Positions 31,068 through 42,111 of a stretch of 43,682 nt of DNA are shown in pieces. Within the stretch, counting starts at the first letter, position 1; every line of letters begins with the position of its first letter. Source of the DNA: Fragilaria crotonensis (taxonomy: Eukaryota > Bacillariophyta > Fragilariophyceae > Fragilariales > Fragilariaceae). The translations under genes were made by a program, and so were the position numbers. The notes beneath the pieces are model-generated. The model did no database searches and was not told the origin of the DNA. It was given only the letters and a program-made list of their open reading frames with translations. The stretch is from NCBI GenBank assembly GCA_022925895.1, contig JAKSYS010000530.1, positions 1 to 43,682 on the forward strand, written 5' to 3'.

Positions 31068-32033
31068 TTATTGGCATGCGCTTCCGCTGCTGGGTCCTTC
31101 ATCGTCCACAGCAATGGACTGTTCAAGTTCATCAAGCTTGGCCTGAATCTTACGTTCAGCCGCTGCATCCCCTCGTTGTCGAGCGATGCGCAGTGCTCCA
31201 TGGAGCTTGTGGATCTCCAATCCAACTTCTAGATTCTTGGAGACGCGCTGACTAGTTCGGCGGAGTCCTTCAATTGTGGAGTACAGTGGGAAGTGATCCG
31301 AAATACATGTCAAAGTGTTGGTAGGCGTCTCGTGAACGATTATCGGCGCTCGATAACGGAGTGCGAGGGATAGGGATATGAACTCTGTCGATGACTTTGG
31401 ATCAAAGTTCCAACAAACGGCTTCAATGGAACGTGAAGATGGCGTGAAGGATAGAGGGCCTAGACCCTTCACAGATACATCGAGCCGAAGAGGATTCAGC
31501 GTTAGCTCATCGAGTGTGACATGAGGCAGACGCATCTTGCTTCGTTGCCAATCATTGGTTTCAGAGTAGGAAGCGATGCCGTCCGGTAGTTCAAGAAGAG
31601 CCGTCAATTGTCTTGCGTACAACGCATGAGGATTTTCTTCTGCATGAAAGATAACCAGTTTAGGCAATACATCAGGAGGTAGAATAGCTCCCGCCATATC
31701 AACCCCAGCAAGAAGTTGCAACACAGTCAATGCTTCTGGGGTTGTTGCAGAGTGAGCGTCGTCATATGATGTCGTTATTTGAAGGGGCCAGTATCCTCCG
31801 CCAGGGATTCCCAACATGGCCCAGAAGCCACTGGGGGAGACTGAGACTCCGGCGACTGATACGCGACGGCATTGAGTCATCGCTCTATGACTGTAGCATT
31901 GGTGCACTTTACGTTGTGACTGCCGATAATGTGCTTTCAGTGAGGCGAAGCCTTGCACTGTGGCGGCCATGATCCACCAAACCAATACGACGGCGGAGCG
32001 CCCAATGCGAGTATGTGGACAAGATTTCGTCAT
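31068..32033 (-). CDS. Plastid-targeted bifunctional-nuclease-domain protein with UVR-like tail
   Basis: 321 residues from the Met at 32033 (MTKSCPHTRIGRSAVVLVWW), chosen because it gives a signal peptide ending in TVQGFASL, a Phe-containing plastid motif. Another in-frame Met lies at 32069. The next region (RRVSVAGVSVSPSGFWAMLG, YWPLQITTSYDDAHSATTPE then ALTVLQLL, and ILPPDVLPKLVIFHAEE) follows the pattern of the BFN domain: short strands, a conserved acidic E-A turn and a Leu-rich helix. The end (LHGALRIARQRGDAAAERKI then QAKLDELEQSI) resembles the UVR helix pair that plants also attach to BFN proteins. Plant relatives have RNase and DNase activity. The call is from pattern, not alignment. 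Confidence 0.5.
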   Translation of the reverse strand: MTKSCPHTRIGRSAVVLVWWIMAATVQGFASLKAHYRQSQRKVHQCYSHRAMTQCRRVSVAGVSVSPSGFWAMLGIPGGGYWPLQITTSYDDAHSATTPEALTVLQLLAGVDMAGAILPPDVLPKLVIFHAEENPHALYARQLTALLELPDGIASYSETNDWQRSKMRLPHVTLDELTLNPLRLDVSVKGLGPLSFTPSSRSIEAVCWNFDPKSSTEFISLSLALRYRAPIIVHETPTNTLTCISDHFPLYSTIEGLRRTSQRVSKNLEVGLEIHKLHGALRIARQRGDAAAERKIQAKLDELEQSIAVDDEGPSSGSACQ

Positions 32034-33507
32034 TCTTCCTGGAACTCCGAACTCGGTGTATTGTATCATACGATTGACGAGTCTGATGTCGCGTTCGCAA
32101 TATGAAGGCATTTCATTCAAAACATGAGAACAACACAACATCTGGGCACGATTGGTCGGAATTCTAATACTCCCAGTTGTAGGTATGTGGGGCAACGAAT
32201 GGGGCATGGGGAGTGGCGTGTACTGCTGTAAGAGTAGAGTGTACGGAATACAGTATGACCTCGTACCTGGTAGCTGGTACCTGGTACTCTGAGTTGTGTA
32301 CAGTGTTTCATACAACTCCAAGTCTCCGAGTACAGCTGTATAAATGGACAGTACCAGTACCGTTCGTCGGAAAGTTGAATGCAGCACAAAGGTCACCAAT
32401 GCCATCAGAATGCAGTGAAATCATGTCCTTCACAGTATGATACTGTACCTGAGCGGAGTATACTCTTCAATACAGGGATTTTCCCGAGAGTCTTACAATT
32501 TATAAGTATGATATACTTTCCGATCTGCCCTGAGCCGTGAGGTCCAGTTGTGCGTTCATTCGAATAAAGTCACCCCTGAACTCGTGGATCAAGGTGGTGA
32601 TTGCCTACTAGTTTGAATTGGCAACAAAGAGTGAGATGTTCACTGGTGAGGTCACCCACCTATTCTTGCTAATTATTTTAGCTAGAGATACGCTTATAAT
32701 ACAAAACCTGAGAGGATGCGTCCGACTGAGAGTAGAATAACTCCAGTTATTTTCTACAAAAATCAAATAACTTGAGTTATTTGCCGAGGTTGTCCCTTCA
32801 TTCAACCCAGCTAAGGTTGACAGCATTTAGTCACTTGGTACTACTACTTTGTGCACGTGGAATACTTGGATTATCTCGGAGTACTCCAGTACTTGTACCT
32901 GGAGTAATTTGGCTACATACGTATGATACATACGAACATACGCATAGAAGCATCTACTCGGAGTTCATACAGCTCTGTACTCGGAATTGTGCTCGGAGTG
33001 CTCGTACGCCGAGTAGTTTGCTGGGGAAGATCTCGAGTGCACACATGCACACTGCACACACACAATGCAAGATGCCGGATGCGACATGCGAGCAAAGAGC
33101 AAGCTACTACTAGAGAGCTCGTTAATCGTTCATCATGATATGATGTGCAGGTACATACTGGTACCAGGCTTGTGGTGTTGGAACAAAGACAACCCCAAAT
33201 GAAGTACAGTGTGCCGGGTGTGGACACGTTTACTACAGAATATTGTGGCTGCGTTAGGAGCGGGGAGCGTTTATGCATAGATTTCTACTTCTTGATGAAG
33301 TTATGTTTGGTCGGCTATTTTCGAACCCGGATATATCGAACATAGAACCGAGACTCCCATACAAATAAGACGGGACGGGACTGAAAACAATTTTGCGTTA
33401 ATTCATTTCCGACCATGATGATGCAGAATGAACAGGAAGATGATGAAGGATTTGATTCCAAGTGATTTTGATGTGTTTAGAACTACTGTATTGAAAGGAT
33501 TGAGCCT
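32034..33507. other. Intergenic region with palindromes
   Basis: No gene seen. GTACCTGGTAGCTGGTACCT begins at 32263, GTACCTGG at 32895-32902 and the perfect palindrome CTGGTACCAG at 33158-33167. TTTTCGAACCCGGATATATC at 33314 may be a further, partial CCCGG module. One terminus of the DDE transposon may lie within the last 200 bases, but none was found. Confidence 0.5.
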
Positions 33508-36215
33508 TTAAAGTTCTGTTGGTGCCGGGATGTATGTTGTCCAGTCCCTTTCCAGAGTCGCCAATTTTGCGATGATGGCCTCTTTTTTCTTCAAGTCTCG
33601 CATGAGACCCGACACCTTTGCCTCAGGCAGAACCCACCTCACAACGTCACCCCAATCCTTATCGGTCATTGACATTGCACCAGCTGTTCTGAACTTCTGT
33701 AAAGCTGTCTGTGCATTTGCCAGTAGCTTTGCCTGGCGATCCAAACGATTTTGACTTACAGTGTTGGCTTTCGCCTCGTCAATCGCCATTTGCTCACGTT
33801 GCGCTCGCAGCGTCACACGACAGTTACCCACCCTCGATTTGCATGTCGTCCACAGCGAACCTGCTAAGAAGGCACCTCTGGTCGCAACCAATTGCCGAAC
33901 CTGCTCATCCTCATCAATAGCTCTATCAAGCTTTCGAACGCGCTCGATAGATGCATTAAACACACCTTTGCTTGCTCCACAGCTCTCGGCGTTTGACACA
34001 AGGCCAGCATAGTCCTCCTGCAAATTCTCCAACTCAACATTGGCATCATCTTGACCGAGCTCGTGACGAACCTTCTTGTCATAAAGACATTTCCTTGTAA
34101 AGGGAACGAATCCAATCTTGTTCCAAGCTCGCAAGACTTTGTCGGTTGTGAAGCACTTACTGAATGGCCTCATACTCACATCGTCACCATCATTCCCATC
34201 TACAATCGTGGACAGATCCTCAAAACCCAAGGATACAATGGCTGGTCCCGGATCGTTCGTACCCTGACGCTCGCCTCGTTCCTTTATCTTCCTCATTACA
34301 ACCATCTCACCTCGACTGTAAGTTGCAGACTTGAACGGCCCATAAAGGGCGTCCATTTCTTGTTGAACGCTTGTTGCGTTGGGGAGACCAGCAAGAATGA
34401 TCAATCCCCTTTCGAAGTAACCTTCGCGCTTGAGGATACTCTCGTGCGACGCAACAATACGACCTGGGCCCGAGTCGAGCTTCAGGACAACAGGACCTGC
34501 AAGAAGCTTACCTTTGCATGCGACAATGAAAGCAGAGTAAGAAGTGGTGGGAGAAGGAACATGATGACGAATCAACGAACAAGAAGCATTCTTACCTGTT
34601 GCATCGAAAGATGCCGTTTTGTTTATGTTAGGATACAAGGGCAACAGAACGTCTTCAATATAACTGTTTAGTAGCGAGTCATCCATAGATCCTTTTGATC
34701 GCACGGCGTAGAAGCTTGATGATTCAATCAGGGTAGGACAGCCGAATCGTCCAGTTATTGTTGGAAGGCCTTCAAGCCAACTATTCTTGACACGAAAATT
34801 CTCGTCAGTCTTAGCATTCGAATCAAAGATGAACATGGGCGGTAGGACTTCACCTGCCGCATTAGTTGCATATACACCTGTCACGTGGCGAGAGGATTTC
34901 ACACTTCGTCGACAACCACGTTGATACTGTGGATTATGATACATCACAGCACGTGGTCCGCCGCGGTCGCCAGTGACCGAAAGGTCATGATGAGTCTCGT
35001 CCATGTTCACGAATCGACGTCGAACCTCATCAGAACGGAAATCCAGCTCTGATATAAGCATTCCACTTGCCGGATCTCTTACCTCTTGGTCCAGTACAAG
35101 CCCAGTATTGATGATGTCGGTCTTGACATCATTGAACCATTGCTGCAGATTGGTGAAGGTTGTCCACTGCGCTCGAGAATCATCGACGCTCATTAATTTA
35201 ACAGGTTGAAGCTTCTCTGGATATTCCCGCTTCATCTTCCTCCAAACCGTTTCCACCTTGAAGGCGTTCTCCATATGCGTTCCCAAGATGGCGGCTCCTA
35301 TCGTACGTTTGATGTCTACACTCTTCAGCTCTCCACCTTTACCCGCCTGACACACTTCTGCATGAACAGCCGCCGTCTCAACCAAAAACGACGGGACTGT
35401 TGGAGGCGGACCCTTTTTCAGAGGACTCTTACCTGCAATTCCCTTTGCTATGGCGCAATAGACAGTGCTCTTTGCAAGCTTCCTTTTCCCATTCGCAATC
35501 AGATAGTATTTCAAATTCAACTTGTTGATCAACTCGGCAGTTCCATCGTGACAACCTGAGGAGATCAACCTTGTTGCTTCCTTGAATGCGGCACTGTAGC
35601 GTTTATAAAATTCTGATGACGCTGCTTTGCATCGATTCTCTCCTGATTTGCCTGTTTAGGGTTTTCCTGATTTTGCTCCTTCCACTTGCTGAAGTTGAGG
35701 CTCCTTGATCCTTCTGTTGACGAATTTGTTGTTGGCGTGGTCAATGGGGATACTTGTTCCTCTGTCGCATCTGTCCCACCGTTGCAAGTGTCCGCCTCCT
35801 CTTCATCTCTTTTGCCAATTGCAACATACATTCCCACTTTTCCATTCTCCTCTTGTTTCTGCATCATCCTCCGCTCCAGTTCCTTCCTCACATGGTACCT
35901 GAGAGTTTGTCTAGTGACGGTGTCAAACAAACGACAAGCCCAGATTGCTTCATCGTAAAGCAGATCTTTATCGATAACCTGCAAAGAATTCCCAGTACAA
36001 ATTGACCGTAGAAAAAAATTAATTCTACACGAACTTTGAAATACGTTTATACAATCACCCACCAAAAAATGGCGTACATTGAGCCCACATTTCTCAAACG
36101 AAGCACTTACCATTCTTACTGCATCATCTATGCAATGTTTCTTTGTAGGTCTTCCTGCTTGCTTCTTCAGTGCAGACTTTCCTGATTGTGCGGTTGCTTT
36201 CCGCTTCGCGGACAT
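33508..36215 (-). CDS. DDE transposase of the pogo/Jerky (DDE_1-like) kind
   Basis: Transposase or transposase-derived DNA-binding protein. Start ATG at 36215 (MSAKRKATAQSGKSALKKQA). The first exon (36111-36215) ends at an intron 35979-36110 (GTAAGT..TTTGCAG) that splices in frame to VIDKDLLYDEAIWACRLFDT. Exon 2 changes frame between about 35600 and 35650; the second frame reads EFYKRYSAAFKEATRLISSG and stays open for 686 codons. Catalytic core: NMDETHHDLSVTG (first Asp), GPVVLKLDSGPGRIVASHES (second Asp), and TSVQQEMDALYGPFKSATYS (third acidic position). Helix-turn-helix-like sequence precedes it. The C-terminal 250 residues are helical and coiled (REQMAIDEAKANTVSQNRLD). No terminal inverted repeats were seen, so a domesticated gene is possible. 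Confidence 0.65.
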
Positions 36216-36521
36216 GATGAAGCGTGCACCAATTTATGAAAAACTCCGGTCCATGCTGGAGTATGAATTCAGTGCACTTCAGTGTGCTGTAAGTTCTGAG
36301 CCGCGCCGACTTTTCAAAATGCACCTACGCAACCCCCCTTCCCAAATCAAGAGAAGAATCAGTACTAACGCGACAGAAATGAAAGTATTAGTGTATGGTT
36401 ATGCTTTTTCAGGCTCTGGCAGAATTCGTCTCACTACTGTTTTACTAAACCCTGTCTCACTACTATGTTTATACTTGTACTCATCATCTCTCTATACTTG
36501 AGTACACTCTACACAGATACT
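36216..36521. other. Short gap between transposase start and copia LTR
   Basis: 306 bp holding the 5' flank of the transposase. No gene. TACTTGAG occurs at 36495-36502 and again at the LTR edge (36518-36525). Confidence 0.6.
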
Positions 36522-36829
36522 TGAGACTATCACCGGAGATGATACTCTAATCGTAGAAAATAGTACGTAGTACCGTAGGAAAATTACTGTAGGAAGGGTT
36601 CACACAAAGTACGTTCTGAGAAATTATAAGCTACAGTAAAATTCGGCACTCGATCGTATGAACGACAAACTCGTCGAACGTGTCAAGTGGCACTTGACAT
36701 TTCGGGTAGTTCGTACGAAATTAATTAGAGACCGGACAGTACAGCGTATCATGTTTCACATTTCGATGGATGACCTCACAGTAGCACAGTACAACGATGG
36801 CATCGCAGTCCAGTGCAGCGTAGGTTTCA
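36522..36829 (-). repeat. 3' LTR of the copia element
   Basis: 308 bp, identical to 43325-43632 except one base in the GGAAGGGTTCACAC stretch near 36600 (right copy GGAAGGTTTCACAC). It starts 306 bp upstream of the transposase gene, in the same orientation. Confidence 0.95.
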
Positions 36830-36840
36830 CCTTTTCATCC
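36830..36840 (-). other. Polypurine tract
   Basis: GGATGAAAAGG on the element's sense strand, touching the 3' LTR, as expected of the plus-strand primer. Confidence 0.6.
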
Positions 36841-36937
36841 ATAAATGCTGAAACAAAACACAAAACGTCAGTTAAAATATATATGAGTCAAACGAGGGTT
36901 ACAGTTTGAACAAGAGACACAAGGGTTTGGGTGGCCG

Positions 36938-37777
36938 TTACCATCCTTGGACCAGTTTGCGGACGCGTTCGAAACTCTCACGATTTAGTCCTTTCGTAAG
37001 AAAATCTGCCCACTGCTCCTGAGTGTCGACCTTCACAATGGCAACCGTCCCATCACGCACGTGCTGCCAGAAGAAGTGCCACTTCACCTGGAAGTACTTC
37101 GTGCGGTTGGTAATGCGTTGGTTTACGGCGAGAAGAAGCGCGCCGTTATTGTCTTCGAAGACTTGGCACTTGATCGTCGACGTGAACGTGCGAGGAAGTT
37201 TGATGCCGGAGGCGACTTCCTGGAGCATGGAACGGAGAGGCAAGAGCGTACGCATCGCGGAGCTGAGAGCGGAGTATTCGGCTTCGAGCGTGGACAAGGA
37301 GATCTCACTTTGGAGGTGAGATTTCCACAAAATGGGACATCCGCCGAGCGTGATGATGTATCCAGTTCGAGACTTCGCGGAGGTCGGAGAACGATCGGGA
37401 TCACGGCCATGGAGACCGGCGAAGTCGGCGTCGACATAACAGTCGAGATCCAGCGTGCCGGTGGGCTTGACGATCATGCCCATGTCGCTCGTGCGATGCA
37501 AGTAGCGAACGAGAGTTTTAACGGCGGACGCGTGGCTTCGTTTCGGGCTGTGGCAGAACCTGGCGACCTGGCTGACGGCGAACGCGATGTCGGGACGAGT
37601 GTTTGTGGACAAATAGAGGAGCATGCCGACGATTGAACGGTAGCTCCACGTTTCCGTCATGGGAGGTCCATCGGGGTCGATTCCAAGGGCGGCCTGAGCG
37701 GCTGGCGTCCAATTGTAATTGCTGTCGGACATGCCAGTCGCTTCCTTGATTTTCTGGATGAGTCCTTTCTGGGTCAA
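36938..37777 (-). CDS. Copia RNase H and end of reverse transcriptase
   Basis: 279 codons ending at the element's pol stop at 36938. RTKYFQVKWHFFWQHVRDGT near the C-terminus and MLLYLSTNTRPDIAFAVSQV upstream are hallmark copia sequences. RNase H acidic residues are seen in LDCYVDADFAG, SLSTLEAEYSALSSAM and QVFEDNNGALLLAVN. The stretch is open throughout but is separated from the reverse transcriptase core by a frame change near 37840, where a T3 run (CGCGTTTACTG) breaks the reading. Confidence 0.9.
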   Translation of the reverse strand: MTQKGLIQKIKEATGMSDSNYNWTPAAQAALGIDPDGPPMTETWSYRSIVGMLLYLSTNTRPDIAFAVSQVARFCHSPKRSHASAVKTLVRYLHRTSDMGMIVKPTGTLDLDCYVDADFAGLHGRDPDRSPTSAKSRTGYIITLGGCPILWKSHLQSEISLSTLEAEYSALSSAMRTLLPLRSMLQEVASGIKLPRTFTSTIKCQVFEDNNGALLLAVNQRITNRTKYFQVKWHFFWQHVRDGTVAIVKVDTQEQWADFLTKGLNRESFERVRKLVQGW

Positions 37778-37799
37778 CGTGAGCGTGCCATTCGTAGCG

Positions 37800-39126
37800 T
37801 CGCGAGTAAAATTGATGCCGAGGAAGTCAGTAAACGCGTTCCTCGCGAGTAAAAGTTAAACCCTTCGCTTCCAGGTTGGCGAAGAGCTTGTCAAGGTCGT
37901 TCTGGTCGCGATAGGCGATACCCAAATCATCCAACATAGGACCACCATTATTGTATCTTTGTAGAGCAGACACGGGTCGTTAGCGCAGGCTTTAAAGCCT
38001 TCCTCGCGCAAAGCCTCCGACAAGTGTTGGTACCAAAGTCGTGGCGCCACACTCAAGCCATAAAGGCTTTTCAGGAGTCGAAGGCACGTGGCGTGCCTCC
38101 GGAGAGTGGAATCCACGTGGCAAATGGATCCAGACTGGATCCGAAAGGGCCTGAACGAACGCGCTGCTGAAGTCAATGTGCAAGTTTTCCAGTTCAAAGT
38201 AAGTGAGAGAACTAGGAACAACCGTACAGTACCAAGCCACGACTGGGGCAAAAGTCTCCTGAACGTTTTCTTGAGATCGCCTCTACACAGTAGCGTGCCT
38301 TGTACTTACTGATAGTACCATCGGGAGTACGTTTGCGACGAAACACCCAAGTACCGGGCAAAATTCGAGTCTTGGCTTCCGTGATCGGCACTTCGATCCA
38401 TGTACCGTTTTTCTGCAAACTTTGAATTTCGTCGTTTGCAGCCTTAAGCCATTTGTCGATGTTGTCGCGATCCGCCATTGCTTCGGCGAAGCTCAGAGTG
38501 TCAGGATCGCTGACACTCGCCTTATACGATGAGGGAGGTGGCGAGAGACACTCGGCGACTTCGTTGTACAGCCATTCGAGGGAAGTTCCATCGAATTCGG
38601 CCATGTAACCGTGTCCTTGTTGTCCGTCGTATCCGAGGCGGACAGGTGCAGAACGATTGCGAGTGGAGCGACGAGGTTCGTGTTTAACAGGTGTGCTCTT
38701 TGCTTTTGTTGCCTTTGGAGCGACTGGTTGCTCGCCCACTTTCTTGTCGTTTTCGTTTGTAGGACGAATTGGAGTCGGCGACGATGGGAAGAGTTTGACC
38801 GGAGTTGGAGTCGGGAGTTGTGGCGCAATCGGCGTAGGCGGTTGCGGAGTCGCCTCCCTTGGAGTCAGCAACGGAGTGGCAGGGGGAGGAGGCACAACGA
38901 CTGGTGGTGGCGTTGCGATTTGCTCCCTTGGAGGCTGCAACGGAGTTGAAAGCGGAGGAGGTGCAACTGGAAGAACCTGAGGAGGAGTTGCGTTGTCAAT
39001 AGCAGTTGCGACGCGTTGCATCTGGGAGAGGAGCTCGTTTGCTTGCTCGTAGTCAGTTGACTCAACAATCAACCTTTCTTCATCTTCGTCGTCGAGGACG
39101 TACTGAAACGTAGAGTCCTGGAACAT
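37800..39126 (-). CDS. Copia integrase tail and reverse transcriptase, frame-broken
   Basis: Begins with an acidic segment (FQYVLDDEDEERLIVESTDY) and a long Pro-rich linker (about 38650-39000) between integrase and polymerase. Then comes the usual start of copia reverse transcriptase, SFAEAMADRDNIDKWLKAAN, and RILPGTWVFRRKRTPDGTIS with KYKARYCV. After 38300 the polymerase continues in other frames: DFSSAFVQALSDPVWIHLPR, then KSLYGLSVAPRLWYQHLSEA and CANDPCLLYKD. The YVDD box region near 37930-37940 is itself distorted (nucleotides TATGTTGGATGAT). At least three one-base changes lie between 37840 and 38310. Confidence 0.85.
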
Positions 39127-39990
39127 TCGTTTCCCAGCTGTCGTCGTTGAAGTTCGGAAGGTCGTCGGCAGAAGCGGGAACCGTGGCGAACCAATCGTCG
39201 AAGACGATGTGAAACTGCGGAGTGATATAGCCTGTCTGCGGATTGAGAACGAGAGGGACCGAGCTGGCGTGTTTGTCGGAGAATCCGAGGTTGACGGTGC
39301 GAGTTGAGCGAGGAGTCCAACGTGGCAATTTCTTGCCGTCCGAAATCATTTTGTCAAGAACGTAGACTGGACATCCCCAAACGTGGACGTCCATCAATTT
39401 CTTCTGTTCCCAACGAGTCTTTGTGAAGACGTCGTGCGGGGACAAGCCAGTTCGTGGGTCAGGCATGTGGTTCACTAGGAACACAGCATGCTTGACGGCG
39501 AGGGGCCAAAGTGTGGGATCGGCGACGTCCGGCCAATGAATGGCCGAATGCAACATCATGGTTCGTGCAATCGCCATGATGGTTCGGATGTTGCGTTCGG
39601 CGATCCCGTTGTGATGGTGAGCGCCGACGCCAGCGAATCGAATGACTTGCTGGAAGTCGGAAAGGTTGCGAGAGAACTCGGAGGACGTAAACGTTTTCGA
39701 GTTGTCAGCGAGATACTCTTGCGGTGTGACTCCTGTGTTGCGACACATTCGCTCGAAGCTCTCTTTCGCTTTGAGAGTCTCGTGCGAGTTCAAGCTGACT
39801 TGGTGCTCGACAAAAATGTAGCCGGAGGCGTGGTCGACGAAGATGCAGCCGCCGGTATACATGTCGTCGAGTTTCGTTTTCCCGGCGGAGGTGAGCAGAC
39901 GTCCGCGAGTGCTGCAAATAAAGTGGTCGACGGAGATGCGTTGACCCGGCAGAAGATTGTCCGTTTTGAGAGAGCGTGCGCTCTATCCTT
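39080..39990 (-). CDS. Copia integrase core
   Basis: DDE integrase catalytic core: FVDHASGYIFVEHQ (first Asp), EYLADNSKTFTSSEF (second Asp) and HHHNGIAERNIRTIMAIART (Glu), followed by HVWGCPVYVLDKM and NLGFSDKHASSVPLVLNPQT. The part before 39862 (SVDHFICSTRGRLLTSAGK) links to the zinc-binding domain and needs a frame change at a TCTC repeat near 39980. Near 39130 a T3 run breaks the frame before the Pro-rich linker. Confidence 0.88.
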
Positions 39991-42111
39991 GACGATTGAA
40001 GAAGGCGTCGTGCCAGGAATCGGACGTCTGTGTTGTTTGCCATATTGGCAGGCAGCACATTTTGGGAACGAGGTAAGTCGACACGCAGCAGTTTGCAATC
40101 GGCGACTTTCTTCCGTTTTGCTGACGACACCGGAACGCAGGATAAATTGAACCTTTTTGAAGCCGACATGCCCCAAGCGATAATGCCAACGAAGCAATTC
40201 TTTCTCTGCTTCGTTAAGGTTGAGGTTCCTTTCGTGGACGGTGTTCACGATCGAAACGAGAGCGTCAGCGGCCTTGAATGGATCGGTTGCGTTGTACGCT
40301 TCCGACGTTGGGAGATTGTTCTGCGGGTTGACGTTTGCAGTGACGGGTCCTCGATTGGCGTCGTTTGGAACGCCGCTGAGTGTGAGACGATTCGGTTCGA
40401 TGATGATCGTTTCGTCGGGGTAAGTCTGGAGGAGACTGGACGTTGAGAGGAGTCGGACTTTAATGTTGGGAACATGGAAGGCGGGGACCTTGAGAAGACG
40501 CAGATTTCCGAGTTGATCATGGACAGCCCAAGTGACTTCGCCTTGGCCTTTGATCTGGAGCCCCTTCGCGATACCCTTGAGTTGCGTTATCGTGCCGGGC
40601 GACGTGACGGGTCCCTCAAAATCGGAGAGGTCGGGAGTGATCGAAATGCTTGCGCCCGAGTCCCAAATGATGGGGCTCGTGTTTGCTTTGGGTCCGAGGG
40701 CTTCTCGCATTCGAGCGGGAGCCTGAAGAGCCATGCGAAGCGGCGTGGAATGACACGCAAGGTGAACATGAGAGAGGATCTTGTTGGCGGCAGCACGTTG
40801 GTGAAACGTCAGCGGAGCAAGCGCGAACGGGTCGGGCGAGTTGGCGGGTGCCACAGGGCAATACGTCGCGGTTCGTGGCGACGGACGGGGGCGTTTGGAG
40901 CACCAGGAAGGACACGAACGCTTGTTTTTGTATCCCTCTCCCTTTTGGCCTGTGGTAGGCGGCAACGGAGCAGGGCGACGAGAATTGCGAAGCTTGTCGG
41001 CTCGACGTTGGAGACGGAGTGCGCGTTCTTTGAGAGTCGCGAAATGAAGGAAGTCGTCGCGTTGAGCGAGCGTGGGAGGTCGCGATGCGACGTATCCTCG
41101 TTGTCGGAGACGAAGAGGATAGGAACGATGCAGCTTGTTAGCGCGAATACCCGAATTGAAGCGTGGCGGAGCGAACGACTTCTTGAGGAGTCGCGAGAAG
41201 CGACGACGTTGAATGCGAGTGAGCGGAGGCGAGGAGGGAGCCATCGAGGCAACGGGAGGTTGCTTCAGGAGCGTTGACGGGAAGACCGAGAGAAAGAGAA
41301 GGATAACCCAAACGGTAGGAGCGAACGCGAGCGTTGGGTGACGAAGAACAACTTGATGAAGATTGTTCGCGACCCAAGCCAAAATGGTGGACCATGGGAT
41401 CGCGGATGCCAAATAGATAGCAAGGTTAACCAAAATAGGGACCATTGCGCAAATGGCAAAAGAAAGGACAAGAAGTAGCCATGGGTTCGCACCTCGGATG
41501 AGGTTTAGAAGCGAACGAGGAGGAGACGCGATGTTTGGCTTGACTGGAAAGTCAAGCATCCAAACGGAGGGATCCGGCGCCAACATGCTGAGATTTGCTC
41601 TTGGCGACGGTGTCGGAGCGGGAGGACGACGTTCTCCACCGGTGTGAGTGGCGGTCGTGTGCGTGACAGTCCAACGACGACACTTCTCGCACCAGTTGAA
41701 GGTTTTATCCTTCACTTTCTTGGAATTGCTAGTTCCGGGAAGAGGTGGAATTGTGCGCCAGGATTTATGTTTGTTGGTGCGATCCTGGCGGGACCCAGAA
41801 GGGGAGGACGATCCGGACTTACGATTGAGCTCCGGACACTTGTTCGCCCAATGACCGGGTTTTCCACACTTGTGGCAATTGCCCTTTTTCGCTGGAGTTT
41901 CGGTCCCGGATGCCTGGGACTGAATCAACGTAAGTACCTCAGCTCGAGAGAGACCAGTGGGGGCAGTTGCGACATTGCCAAACGTCGCAGACGGAGCTCG
42001 GACATCAGGTGCATGACTCGCTGGAGGCCATTCCTTTCTGTCAAATTGCGTACGGTACGCGTCTTCAGCTTGGCGACAAATATCTTGGAACGTCAATTTC
42101 TCGGCGACCAT
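39980..42111 (-). CDS. Copia gag C-terminus, protease and integrase zinc domain
   Basis: Long open stretch of about 710 codons. Order: gag helix (KLTFQDICRQAEDAYRTQF), zinc knuckle CHKCGKPGHWANKC, a second Cys/His cluster (WCEKCRRWTVTHTTATHTGG), two strongly hydrophobic segments (WLLLVLSFAICAMVPILVNL near 41440, and APTVWVILLFLSVFPSTLL near 41310), a basic Arg-rich region, the protease with IIWDSGASISITPDLSDFEG, and the integrase HHCC domain (LLRWHYRLGHVGFKKVQ .. CAACQYGKQHRRP). The two hydrophobic segments between gag and protease look like membrane helices and are an odd addition for a copia polyprotein. Confidence 0.88.

Noticed and set aside
40474..41277. 267-codon plus-strand open frame inside the copia element
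   Set aside because: It is Arg/Glu-rich and lies opposite the conserved gag-protease frame; it is a shadow of that frame.
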